A stretch of 8,130 bases of DNA from Sandaracinaceae bacterium. GTDB lineage: Bacteria > Myxococcota_A > Polyangia > Polyangiales > Sandaracinaceae. Position numbers and translations under genes: made by a program. The notes below the pieces were generated by a model, which was not told the DNA's origin, made no database searches, and saw nothing but the letters and a program-made list of their open reading frames with translations. The stretch covers positions 1 through 8,130 of the forward strand of contig JANWYL010000133.1 in NCBI GenBank assembly GCA_025056955.1, written 5' to 3'. Of the stretch, positions 1-7,030 are shown piece after piece (position 1 is the first letter of the stretch; every line of letters starts with the position of its first letter).

Positions 1-856
1 GATCACCGTGCGACCACCCAAGGCGGGCCAGGTAGTTGAGAACCGCGTCAGGAAGATACCCCATGTCGCGGTACTCAGTGACGCTTACGGCTGCGTTTCG
101 CTTGCTTAGTTTTTTGCCATCAGGGCCGTTGATCATTGGAAGGTGAGCAAAACGAGGAGGGGTACGGCCCAAGGCTTGGTAAATGAGGATTTGGATTGGG
201 GTGTTCACCACGTGGTCGTCGCCACGGGCAACGAGGGTGATCTCCATGGTGATGTCATCGATTGCGGCACCAAAGTTGTAGAGAGGAACTCCATTTGAGC
301 GGAGCAAAACGACATCCTGCTGCTGGTCGTTTGGAAAATCGATACGGCCCTTTACCAGATCGAGCCATCCAGTGCTCCCTCGAGTGGGTGCTTTCAGGCG
401 AATCACATAGGGGCGGTCATCTTTGGGCCAATCGCGCGGCCCTTTGTCTCGCCACCATCCAGGGTAGCGAAAATAGGGCTGCCCTGCCTTGGCCTGGCGC
501 TCACGCTCAGCCTCAAGCTCCTCTTTGGTGGCATAGCATCGGTAGGCACTCCCCTGAGCAACCATCCGATCGGCAAACTCTTTGTAGATATGCAGCCGCT
601 CCATCTGAAAGTAGGGCCCGTAAGGGCCGCCCACTTCGGGGCCCTCATCCCAATCGAGACCAAGCCATCGCATCGAATCGAGGATCACCTGGGTGCTTTC
701 CGCCGTGTTCCTTTCCACGTCTGTGTCTTCAATGCGCAAAATGAAAACGCCTTTGGTCTTACGGGCCCAAAGCCAGTTGTAAAGCGCCGTTCGCACGCCA
801 CCAATATGCAAATAGCCAGTCGGACTTGGAGCAAAGCGAAGACGTTCCTTATCCAT
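1..856 (-). CDS. gltX: Glutamyl-tRNA synthetase, 3' end missing
   Basis: This is a class I aminoacyl-tRNA synthetase that charges tRNA-Glu with glutamate in the cytoplasm. The first 285 residues are present, against about 470 to 500 for the family; the C-terminal anticodon-binding domain lies beyond the left edge. Visible landmarks are the N-terminal FAPSPTGYLHIGG at residues 8-20 (HIGH-type ATP-binding signature), RIEDTD at 41-46, RGDDHVVNTP at 211-220 and the KMSKS-type loop KKLSKR at 248-253, followed by YRDMGYLPDAVLNYLARLGW. The start is chosen because it gives the canonical N-terminus and is preceded by AGAGGTGG. Odd points: the insertion after Cys107 reads CYAT, and I see no other Cys or His at the usual zinc-ligand positions, so it is probably zinc-free. 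The loop after KLSKR is NAA where HGA is common. The gene is divergent from the SGNH lipoprotein. Whether it discriminates against tRNA-Gln cannot be judged without the C-terminal part. Confidence 0.97.
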   Translation of the reverse strand, partial: MDKERLRFAPSPTGYLHIGGVRTALYNWLWARKTKGVFILRIEDTDVERNTAESTQVILDSMRWLGLDWDEGPEVGGPYGPYFQMERLHIYKEFADRMVAQGSAYRCYATKEELEAERERQAKAGQPYFRYPGWWRDKGPRDWPKDDRPYVIRLKAPTRGSTGWLDLVKGRIDFPNDQQQDVVLLRSNGVPLYNFGAAIDDITMEITLVARGDDHVVNTPIQILIYQALGRTPPRFAHLPMINGPDGKKLSKRNAAVSVTEYRDMGYLPDAVLNYLARLGWSHGD

Positions 857-858
857 TT

Positions 859-866
859 CCACCTCT
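859..866 (-). promoter_or_regulatory. Ribosome binding site of gltX
   Basis: Read on the minus strand this is AGAGGTGG, followed by AA and the ATG. It supports the chosen gltX start. It closely resembles the site in front of engB (AGAGGTG). Confidence 0.7.
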
Positions 867-933
867 TCACCTAGGTAGCACGAAGGAAAGGAAACGCATT
901 CGGAGCAAGATTTCTTTTGCTTCTGTTTCAGCT

Positions 934-960
934 ATGATCGCAATGGGCATGGGCATATGA
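934..960 (+). other. Possible 8-codon minicistron overlapping the next start (ATGA)
   Basis: A short frame reads MIAMGMGI and stops at TGA 958-960. The stop overlaps the ATG of the SGNH gene at 957-959 in the classic ATGA arrangement. It has three in-frame ATG codons (934, 943, 949), but no clear Shine-Dalgarno sequence precedes any of them. It could be a translationally coupled leader, which would explain why the SGNH gene has no ribosome binding site of its own, or it could be chance in an ATG-rich stretch. The rest of the 100-bp divergent gap (857-956) holds the gltX ribosome binding site and no promoter that I can call. Confidence 0.2.
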
Positions 961-1862
961 GGCACCCTGGGCTTCGCACCTTCCAAGTGGTGTTGTTTTG
1001 GCTTTGTTGCTCTTTTGGATTTGGTTGCGGAGGTAATGGAAAGAGCGAGAGGGCGGACTCGGGAAGAGAGGGAGGAAACGCTGATGTCAGCCCACCAAGC
1101 GATGTAGGGGCAAGAGATGATGCAAACACGAACATGAACATGACGAGCGATCGATGTGCTGGACCAGCTGGGCGCACCATGAGGGTGCTCTTTGTTGGAA
1201 ACAGCCAAATCGACTTTTGGAATCTTCCGCGCCTTGTGAGCTCGCTCTCTGAAAGTGCAAATCCAAGTTGCCCGCGCATCATTGGGGAAAAGCACACCCG
1301 CGGCGGAGCGAATCTCGACGAAATCTGGCGTGAAACAAATCTCAGGGAGCGGATTCAAAACAACCGCTACGATCTCGTTGTGCTTGCCGAATCGATCGAT
1401 CTCGTGGACCACCGTCCGCCCTTTCCTGAGCTTTTCTTTTCTGTCGCGCGCCAAATCGTCCAGGTGGTGCGTGCAAGTGGCGGAGAGGCCATGCTCTATG
1501 CAACGCCGTACGTCGAGACCCCTGAACGTCGGGGCTTCCGGGAAATGGTTGAACCACAGCTTCAGCTTGGAGCTGAGCTTGGGCTTCGGGTGGCTGCAGG
1601 AGGCCTTGCCTGGCTTCGCGCATGGCAAGGGATGCCCTCCCTTGACTTGTACCACGAAGATCGGGGGCACCCTGGATTTGTAGGGAGTTACCTATCTGGC
1701 CTTGTGATTTGGGCAACGATCATGGGGCGAAGCCCGGTTGGCCTCACCAACATGCCTGTAACAGACTGCACAGATGGCCCCTGCACCCCGATTTCACAAG
1801 AGCTTGCACGCTACCTACAAGGGGTTGCAGAGGAGAGCTGGCGCCTCGATGGGCGACCGTAA
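957..1862 (+). CDS. SGNH/GDSL-hydrolase-like predicted lipoprotein
   Basis: The protein has 301 residues. Residues 1-24 form a signal peptide (basic start, hydrophobic VVLFWLCCSFGFG) ending at Cys24, with a non-canonical lipobox GFGC. Residues 25-70 are a polar low-complexity linker rich in Gly, Asp, Ser and Asn, typical of surface lipoproteins. The catalytic domain begins at about 75: VLFVGNSQIDFWNLP at 77-91 matches block I of SGNH hydrolases with GNS in place of GDS, making Ser83 the likely nucleophile. The late block at 229-261 has DRGHP, so Asp235 and His238 are the likely other catalytic residues, followed by GSYLSGLVIWATIMGRSPVG, which matches a family of uncharacterised SGNH proteins. 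Four mature cysteines (67, 105, 271, 276) could form disulfides. The substrate is unknown; an ester in cell wall, polysaccharide or lipid is possible. The start is the only ATG in the open frame after the TAG at 876-878, yet it lacks a Shine-Dalgarno sequence. The gene is convergent with the HiPIP gene. Confidence 0.85.
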   Translation: MRHPGLRTFQVVLFWLCCSFGFGCGGNGKSERADSGREGGNADVSPPSDVGARDDANTNMNMTSDRCAGPAGRTMRVLFVGNSQIDFWNLPRLVSSLSESANPSCPRIIGEKHTRGGANLDEIWRETNLRERIQNNRYDLVVLAESIDLVDHRPPFPELFFSVARQIVQVVRASGGEAMLYATPYVETPERRGFREMVEPQLQLGAELGLRVAAGGLAWLRAWQGMPSLDLYHEDRGHPGFVGSYLSGLVIWATIMGRSPVGLTNMPVTDCTDGPCTPISQELARYLQGVAEESWRLDGRP

Positions 1863-1867
1863 AGCAC

Positions 1868-2179
1868 TCAGGAGGGCTGCTTTGGAGCAAAGGACATGCA
1901 GCTCCCTTGAGGGTCGACGGGGCCCGGGAAAAGCTGGCAGCTGCCACAGCCATTCGGCATGGGTGTATAAAACTGACAAAGCTCACACCTCTTCTGAGGA
2001 TCTTGTGATTTTGGTACGTATTTAAGTTGCTGACGAAGGGTGGTGTCGACCCCGGTGGTATCGTTGCAGTTTGGCTTCTCTTCTTTTTTGCTTGAGCAGC
2101 CCACTTGAGGAAGGACAAAGAGGGCGGCGCTGGCCCCTCCAAACACCTTAAGAAAGTACCGACGAGTGAATTGCTCCAT
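1868..2179 (-). CDS. High-potential iron-sulfur protein (HiPIP), Tat-exported
   Basis: This 103-residue precursor should carry one [4Fe-4S] cluster cycling between the 3+ and 2+ states and act as a soluble or membrane-tethered periplasmic electron carrier. Residues 4-11 (FTRRYFLK) form a twin-arginine motif, followed by a hydrophobic stretch to about residue 27, as expected for export of a folded metalloprotein. LPQVGC at 23-28 looks like an imperfect lipobox, so Cys28 may be lipidated. The HiPIP core follows: KYVPKS at 53-58, CELCQFY at 65-71, GSCQLFPG at 79-86 and GSC at 92-94. The likely cluster ligands are Cys65, Cys68, Cys81 and Cys94. Cys78, in NGCGSC, and Cys38 are additional. The frame stays open upstream to an ATG at 2276-2278, but the start at 2179 is preferred because it puts the Tat motif at the N-terminus and has GGAGG upstream. 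The gene is divergent from lhr with a 192-bp gap. The electron donor and acceptor cannot be told from the neighbours. Confidence 0.88.
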   Translation of the reverse strand: MEQFTRRYFLKVFGGASAALFVLPQVGCSSKKEEKPNCNDTTGVDTTLRQQLKYVPKSQDPQKRCELCQFYTPMPNGCGSCQLFPGPVDPQGSCMSFAPKQPS

Positions 2180-2183
2180 GTGG

Positions 2184-2188
2184 CCTCC
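2184..2188 (-). promoter_or_regulatory. Ribosome binding site deciding the HiPIP start
   Basis: The minus strand reads GGAGG, then CCAC, then the ATG. This selects the Tat-signal start over the longer reading that begins about 100 bases upstream. Confidence 0.7.
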
Positions 2189-2281
2189 ATTCCCTTGCGC
2201 TTTGTTTGCGCTTGCACCTCCAAAGTTGAGCCTAAAAACGAGAGGTGGCAATTTATCGAGAGTTGTTTTCATTCTCATGAG

Positions 2282-2298
2282 CTCACAAATTGTGTGAG
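2282..2298. promoter_or_regulatory. 17-bp dyad in the HiPIP/lhr divergent gap, possible operator
   Basis: The sequence is CTCACAAATTGTGTGAG. The outer arms CTCACA and TGTGAG are perfect complements around a 5-bp centre, and the inner CACAA-A-TTGTG is a second perfect dyad in a slightly different register. The site lies between two divergent starts, where an operator would be expected. No regulator is encoded nearby, and the half-site orientation is opposite to that of the CRP consensus. A role is inferred only from symmetry and position. Confidence 0.35.
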
Positions 2299-2319
2299 GG
2301 ACGAGATGAAGCCATTGTG

Positions 2320-2342
2320 CTTGATCGATGGGCTTGATCGAT
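2320..2342. repeat. Direct repeat CTTGATCGAT (two copies, 13-bp period)
   Basis: The 10-mer CTTGATCGAT occurs at 2320-2329 and again at 2333-2342, separated by GGG. It ends 29 bp before the lhr start, so it falls in the likely leader or core promoter region of lhr. It may be a protein-binding site or a simple local duplication. I could not call a convincing -35/-10 pair in the gap 2180-2371. Confidence 0.4.
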
Positions 2343-2371
2343 AGGAAAGAAGTCCCACCGATTGAAAGGCA

Positions 2372-5300
2372 ATGAACGCTTTCGAAGGTTCCGCTGAGAA
2401 AGCAGCGAGGGTCTTAGAACTTTTTCATGAGCCAACCCGGCTCTGGTTTGAGGAAAGCTTCAGCAAACCGACTGAAGCGCAGGCAAAAGCGTGGCCCCTT
2501 TTGCACCGAGGAGAAAGCCTGCTGCTGCTCGCACCAACAGGCTCGGGAAAAACTTTGGCCGCTTTTCTTGTTGCAATCGATCGGGCCCTTTTCGGCTCAC
2601 CAGAGCACACAAAAAGGCGAGTGCTTTACATCTCGCCACTTAAAGCGCTTGCCGTTGATATCGAAAGAAACCTTCGGGCTCCTTTGGTTGGCATCCAGCG
2701 ATGCGCTGAACGCATCGGGCATGGCTTCGCTCCAGTCGAAGTCGCCTTGCGCACGGGAGATACTGAGCAGAAAGAGCGTGCTCGCCAGTTGCGAAAAAAA
2801 CCGGACATCTGGGTAACCACGCCTGAGTCTTTGTTTTTGCTTCTCACCTCAAAAGCCCGCACCCGTTTGGCTGAAGTCGATGTGGTGGTCGTCGATGAAA
2901 TCCATGCGCTTGTCCCAAGCAAACGAGGAACACATCTCTTTCTCTCTCTCGAACGCCTCGAAGCACTAAGGCGCGCTTTGCGTCCAGGAGTTCCGCCCCT
3001 TCAGCGAATTGGTCTTTCAGCCACCCAGTCGGACCCAGAAGAAGTGGCCCGGTTGCTTGGGGGTGGTGAGGTCGATGCAAATGGCGTCTACCACAACCGC
3101 CCTGTCGCCGTGGTCGATGCCCGAGAGCCCAAGCGCCTTTCGATTCGAGTGGAGCTTCCCTGGGCCTCCCAGCGCCTGAGCACAGGAACGCAAGGGAACA
3201 TGGCTGAAACGAGGGAAGATGGAATCGTTTCCCCGATTTGGCGAGCAATCAACCAGCGTTTGCTTGAGTTGATCAGCAGCCATCGCTCCACGATGGTCTT
3301 TGTCAATAGCAGAAGGCTCGCTGAGCGGATCGCGGCTGAACTCAACGCCCAAAGCGGTCAAACCATCGCACGCGCCCATCACGGCTCCTTGTCCAGGGAA
3401 GAGCGGGCAACCATTGAAGACTTGCTCAAGTGCGGCACCCTTCCTGGTGTCATTGCCACAAGTTCACTCGAGCTCGGCATCGATGTCGGCGCAGTGGATC
3501 TCGTTGTGCAAATCGAAGCCCCCCCTTCAATTGCATCGGGGCTTCAACGCGTCGGCCGCGCCTCACACCAAGTGGGCGCCACCTCCCATGGCGTTCTCAT
3601 ACCCAAGCACAGAGGGGACCTTCTGGCCTGTGCAGCAGCATTGCAGGAAATGCTCGCCGGCCGCATCGAGCGCAGCAAGGCCCCTCGGAATGCTCTAGAC
3701 GTTCTGGCTCAGCAAGTGGTCGCAATGCTCTGCGTCGAACCAATGCACATCGATGAACTTTATCGAAGAATCCGTGGCGCTGCACCCTTTGCTCAGCTTT
3801 CAAGAACGCTCTTTGAAGATGTTCTTGACATGCTTTCAGGGCGCTATCCCTCCGAGGAATTTTCGGACCTCAAACCGCGAATCGTTTGGGATCGAGAGAC
3901 CGGAATGCTTCGCGCTCGAGAAGGGGCCTTCCGGATCGTCATCAACAATGGAGGAGTCATTCCTGAGCGTGGACTTTATGGGGTTTATCTGCCTGATTTC
4001 TACCAAGAAGGAGGCAAAGAAAACCACGCGAAATTGTCTAAGCGCGTTGGCGAGCTCGACGAACAAATGGTTTTCGAGGCCCAAGAAGGCGAAGTTTTTC
4101 TGCTCGGTGCTTCAAGTTGGCAAATTGTCGAAATTCGCAGCGATCGCGTGATCGTCGTTCCTGCACCAGGCAAGCCAGGCAAGATGCCCTTTTGGCACGG
4201 TGACCGGCCAGCTCGCAGCGTGGAAATGGGTGAGGCCATAGGCAGGTTGATCCGAAAAATCGAAGCAAGCAGTGACAGTAAAGCCCACAAGCTTTTGATC
4301 GAAGAACACATGCTTGACGAGGAAGCGGCCAGGGAGCTCGTGCACTACATCCGTGAACAAAAAGAAGCCACAGGGCACCTCCCATCAGACAGGACAATCG
4401 TCATTGAATGCTTTCGGGATGAGTTTGACGACGTAAGGGTTGCAATCCTTTCACCCTGGGGAACAAGGGTGCATGCTCCTCTCGCCACCGCAATCGCGCG
4501 AATGGCTCTTGAACATCGCCTCGAAACCGAATCCTTTTGGACCGACGATGCGATCATTCTCCGCTTTCCTGGAAGCGACACCGTGCCAAACGTGCTCCGC
4601 TTGATTCCTTCTTCTCATGAAATTGAAGACGTGATCGTGGAAGGGCTACCAGGTACTGCGCTTTTTAGTGCCCACTTCCGGGAGTGTGCACAACGCGCAC
4701 TGCTTCTTCCCAAAAAGTACCCCAAGCAAAGGCAGCCATTTTGGGCCTTGCGACAACGTGCCCAAGCCTTGCTCGCTGTGGCTTCTCGTTTTCCTTCCTT
4801 TCCAGTTGTTCTTGAAACTTACAGAGAAGTTCTCGAAGACGTTTTCGATGTCCCCTTCCTTCGCTCGATCCTCGAACGCATTGAGCGTGGCGAGATCCAA
4901 ATCGTCTGGACACACACGGAACGTCCTTCCCCTTTTGCCGCAGCTTCGCTTTTTTCTTATGCCGCCACATTCATGTATGAGGGGGACGCTCCTCTTTCTG
5001 AGCGGAAAGCCCAACTGCTCACAATTGATGTCGAGCGCCTTCGGGAACTTTTAGGGGAAGTTGATTACACCTCCATTATCGACGAAGAATCCATCTCTGC
5101 ACTCGAAAGAGAGCTACAGGGCTTTGGAAGAAAGATCGCGCATCCAGACGCGCTTCATGATCTTTTGCTGAGGATCGGCGACTTGAGCACCGAGGAAGTC
5201 TGCGAGCGGATGCGACAGCCAGAAGAAAGGGAGGCCACTGCCCGAGAACAGGCTGAATCGATGCTCGCTCATCTACATGCCGAGCGCCGGGTCATCCCTC

Positions 5301-7012
5301 TCCGCATCGCTGGCGAAATGCGGTGGGTGGCTGTTGAGGATGCTTCTCGCTACCGAGATGCGCTGGGGTGTGTGCTGCCACCTGGGCTACCTACTGTGTT
5401 TCTTGAGGAGGTCTCGGAGCCCCTTTTTGATCTCGCCTTGCGCTATGCCCGCACGCATGGCCCATTTACAGTAGAGGCCTTCGCGCAACGCTATGGCTTG
5501 GGTCATCAAAAGGCCCTCGATGTCTTGGAAAATCTTGAAAAGAGAGGGCGCCTCCTCCGAGGGCATTTTGGCCAACGCTCCCCAGAACGCATCGAATTTT
5601 GCGAACAGGAAGTCCTGAAAAGGCTTAAGCGCAAAGCGCTCGCCTCCCTTCGCAAAGAGATCGAACCGGTTTCGACCGAGGTCTTCGTTCGCTTCGGTCT
5701 GCGGTGGCACGGCGTTGGCCCTGCGCTTCTCCCTCTTGGAAGCACCGAAAACGATCCCCTCCTTTCTGTCATCCAGCGGCTTGAAGGCTTGGTTCTGCCG
5801 CTTGAAAGTTGGCTTGAAGATGTCCTACCCGCCCGCGTTGATGGCTTCGATGTGAGCGACCTCGATGCGCTCACTTCGAGTGGCCTTTTGATTTGGCGTG
5901 GGTTTGAAGGAGGAACTTCTCCAAAAATCGCCTTTTTCACGTCGGAGCATTACCCGCTTCTCGCTCCTCCCGCCATTCCACCAGAGAGCGATCACGAAAA
6001 AAAGATCATCGACGTGCTCTCTCAACGCGGTGCTTCTTTTTTCAGTGAGATCCAGCGCACAGTGGGTGCCAATCCCTCAGATCTCGCTCAAGCACTTTGG
6101 TCGCTCGTCTGGAAAGGGCTTATCACCAATGATACCACGTTGCCCCTGCGCTCGCTTCAAGGGCGAAAACCCTCGAGTAAATCTTGGGCAAGGCGCAACC
6201 TCCCCGGAACAGAAGGGCGCTGGACCCTATTGCCCCCACTCTCCGAAGACACAACAGCGCGGCGATTGGCCCTCGCTCGCATGGTGATTGAACGTCATGG
6301 GATTTTTTCCCGCGAATCAGCAAGCATTGAAGCCCCAGAAGCATCTTTTGCCAGGTTATATGAAACGCTTCGGCGAATGGAGGAAGCAGGTCAGATTGTG
6401 CGTGGCTGGTTTGTGGCCGGCTTGAGCCCAACCCAATTTGCTGCCCGTGGTGCTGATAACCTTCTTCGCGGCATGCGTGCGGAGGACAGCGAAGAAGTGC
6501 CCGCCGTGCTTGGAGCCAATGACCCTGCCCAGCCCTTTGGCGCGGTTTTACCTTGGCCCAAGCACGAAGGGGTGCGGCTTCAGCGAAGTGAGGGAGCCCT
6601 CGTGGTGCTGTGGAAAGGGAAGCTGCTCGCATGGCTCAATCGCAACGCACAAGAATTGACGAGCTTTCTCGAAAACGAGCCCCACCGATACGAACAAGAG
6701 GCCTTAGCCCTCGCAAAAGCCCTCGTTGACCTGGTGTACACAGGAAGACGCGTCTCTTTGCTCCTTCGAGAGATCGACGGCAAAGCAGCCACCGCTTCCC
6801 CCCTCAGCCGCGTGCTCCTTTCCTTCGGTTTTCGTCCAACCACCCAAGGCCTCCTCTTCCGCCCTCAATTCGACCGCGCTCCACACGCCAAGCAGCATAA
6901 GCTTAGGCCTTTGGCTTCACGGGTTCGCCGAGAAGCTGTGGAGTTAAGCCATGACCCTTTTGAGGCTGCCTACGAAGACACGCCCGAAGAAGAAAGCGAT
7001 TGGGAGAGCTGA
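2372..7012 (+). CDS. lhr: Lhr-type large ATP-dependent helicase, full-length long form
   Basis: This superfamily 2 protein of 1546 residues is about the length of E. coli Lhr (1538). Family members are 3'-to-5' translocases that unwind DNA or RNA:DNA duplexes and are linked to DNA repair. Helicase motifs in order: FSKPTEAQ (30-37), Walker A APTGSGKT (54-61), VVTTPES-like WVTTPES (147-153), Walker B DEIH (175-178), LSAT (215-218), VFVNSRR (309-315), TSSLELGIDVG (363-373) and QRVGRASHQVG (392-402). The Lhr core continues with INNGGVIP (525-531), GASSWQI (579-585, with Trp583 at the position of the strand-contacting Trp in mycobacterial Lhr), PFWHGD (606-611) and PFAAASLFSYAATFMYEGDAP (854-874). 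The C-terminal half (about 900-1546) has winged-helix-like regions and the family stretch beginning FCEQEVLKRLKRKALASLRK near 1077. The last 20 residues are strongly acidic. An in-frame TGA at 2363-2365 fixes the start; the upstream GAAAGG sits very close to it. No frameshift is seen. Confidence 0.96.
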   Translation: MNAFEGSAEKAARVLELFHEPTRLWFEESFSKPTEAQAKAWPLLHRGESLLLLAPTGSGKTLAAFLVAIDRALFGSPEHTKRRVLYISPLKALAVDIERNLRAPLVGIQRCAERIGHGFAPVEVALRTGDTEQKERARQLRKKPDIWVTTPESLFLLLTSKARTRLAEVDVVVVDEIHALVPSKRGTHLFLSLERLEALRRALRPGVPPLQRIGLSATQSDPEEVARLLGGGEVDANGVYHNRPVAVVDAREPKRLSIRVELPWASQRLSTGTQGNMAETREDGIVSPIWRAINQRLLELISSHRSTMVFVNSRRLAERIAAELNAQSGQTIARAHHGSLSREERATIEDLLKCGTLPGVIATSSLELGIDVGAVDLVVQIEAPPSIASGLQRVGRASHQVGATSHGVLIPKHRGDLLACAAALQEMLAGRIERSKAPRNALDVLAQQVVAMLCVEPMHIDELYRRIRGAAPFAQLSRTLFEDVLDMLSGRYPSEEFSDLKPRIVWDRETGMLRAREGAFRIVINNGGVIPERGLYGVYLPDFYQEGGKENHAKLSKRVGELDEQMVFEAQEGEVFLLGASSWQIVEIRSDRVIVVPAPGKPGKMPFWHGDRPARSVEMGEAIGRLIRKIEASSDSKAHKLLIEEHMLDEEAARELVHYIREQKEATGHLPSDRTIVIECFRDEFDDVRVAILSPWGTRVHAPLATAIARMALEHRLETESFWTDDAIILRFPGSDTVPNVLRLIPSSHEIEDVIVEGLPGTALFSAHFRECAQRALLLPKKYPKQRQPFWALRQRAQALLAVASRFPSFPVVLETYREVLEDVFDVPFLRSILERIERGEIQIVWTHTERPSPFAAASLFSYAATFMYEGDAPLSERKAQLLTIDVERLRELLGEVDYTSIIDEESISALERELQGFGRKIAHPDALHDLLLRIGDLSTEEVCERMRQPEEREATAREQAESMLAHLHAERRVIPLRIAGEMRWVAVEDASRYRDALGCVLPPGLPTVFLEEVSEPLFDLALRYARTHGPFTVEAFAQRYGLGHQKALDVLENLEKRGRLLRGHFGQRSPERIEFCEQEVLKRLKRKALASLRKEIEPVSTEVFVRFGLRWHGVGPALLPLGSTENDPLLSVIQRLEGLVLPLESWLEDVLPARVDGFDVSDLDALTSSGLLIWRGFEGGTSPKIAFFTSEHYPLLAPPAIPPESDHEKKIIDVLSQRGASFFSEIQRTVGANPSDLAQALWSLVWKGLITNDTTLPLRSLQGRKPSSKSWARRNLPGTEGRWTLLPPLSEDTTARRLALARMVIERHGIFSRESASIEAPEASFARLYETLRRMEEAGQIVRGWFVAGLSPTQFAARGADNLLRGMRAEDSEEVPAVLGANDPAQPFGAVLPWPKHEGVRLQRSEGALVVLWKGKLLAWLNRNAQELTSFLENEPHRYEQEALALAKALVDLVYTGRRVSLLLREIDGKAATASPLSRVLLSFGFRPTTQGLLFRPQFDRAPHAKQHKLRPLASRVRREAVELSHDPFEAAYEDTPEEESDWES

Positions 7013-7030
7013 AAATCGCCATCGCTCACA

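Noticed and set aside
262..874. Plus-strand open frames of 160 and 94 codons opposite gltX
   Set aside because: The opposite strand encodes an unmistakable glutamyl-tRNA synthetase, and these translations show no family features.
867..1670. 267-codon open frame on the minus strand opposite the SGNH gene
   Set aside because: It lies almost entirely antisense to a gene with a clear signal peptide and SGNH motifs. Its translation shows no recognisable domain and has the look of a shadow frame.
1744..2223. 159-codon minus-strand frame overlapping the HiPIP gene
   Set aside because: It shares DNA with the HiPIP, which has a Tat signal and cluster-binding cysteines in another frame. This frame has neither motifs nor a good ribosome binding site.
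2180..2278. Upstream extension of the HiPIP frame by 33 codons
   Set aside because: It would bury the twin-arginine signal inside the protein. The inner start has GGAGG four bases upstream and gives a normal Tat precursor.
2282..2298. CRP/FNR-type binding site
   Set aside because: The half-sites are in the outward order TCACA...TGTGA with only a few bases between, not TGTGA-N6-TCACA.
4646..5940. Several 100 to 144-codon frames antisense to lhr
   Set aside because: They are shadows of a continuous Lhr reading frame conserved in motif order. None shows a domain, and antisense frames of this size are common in such sequence.
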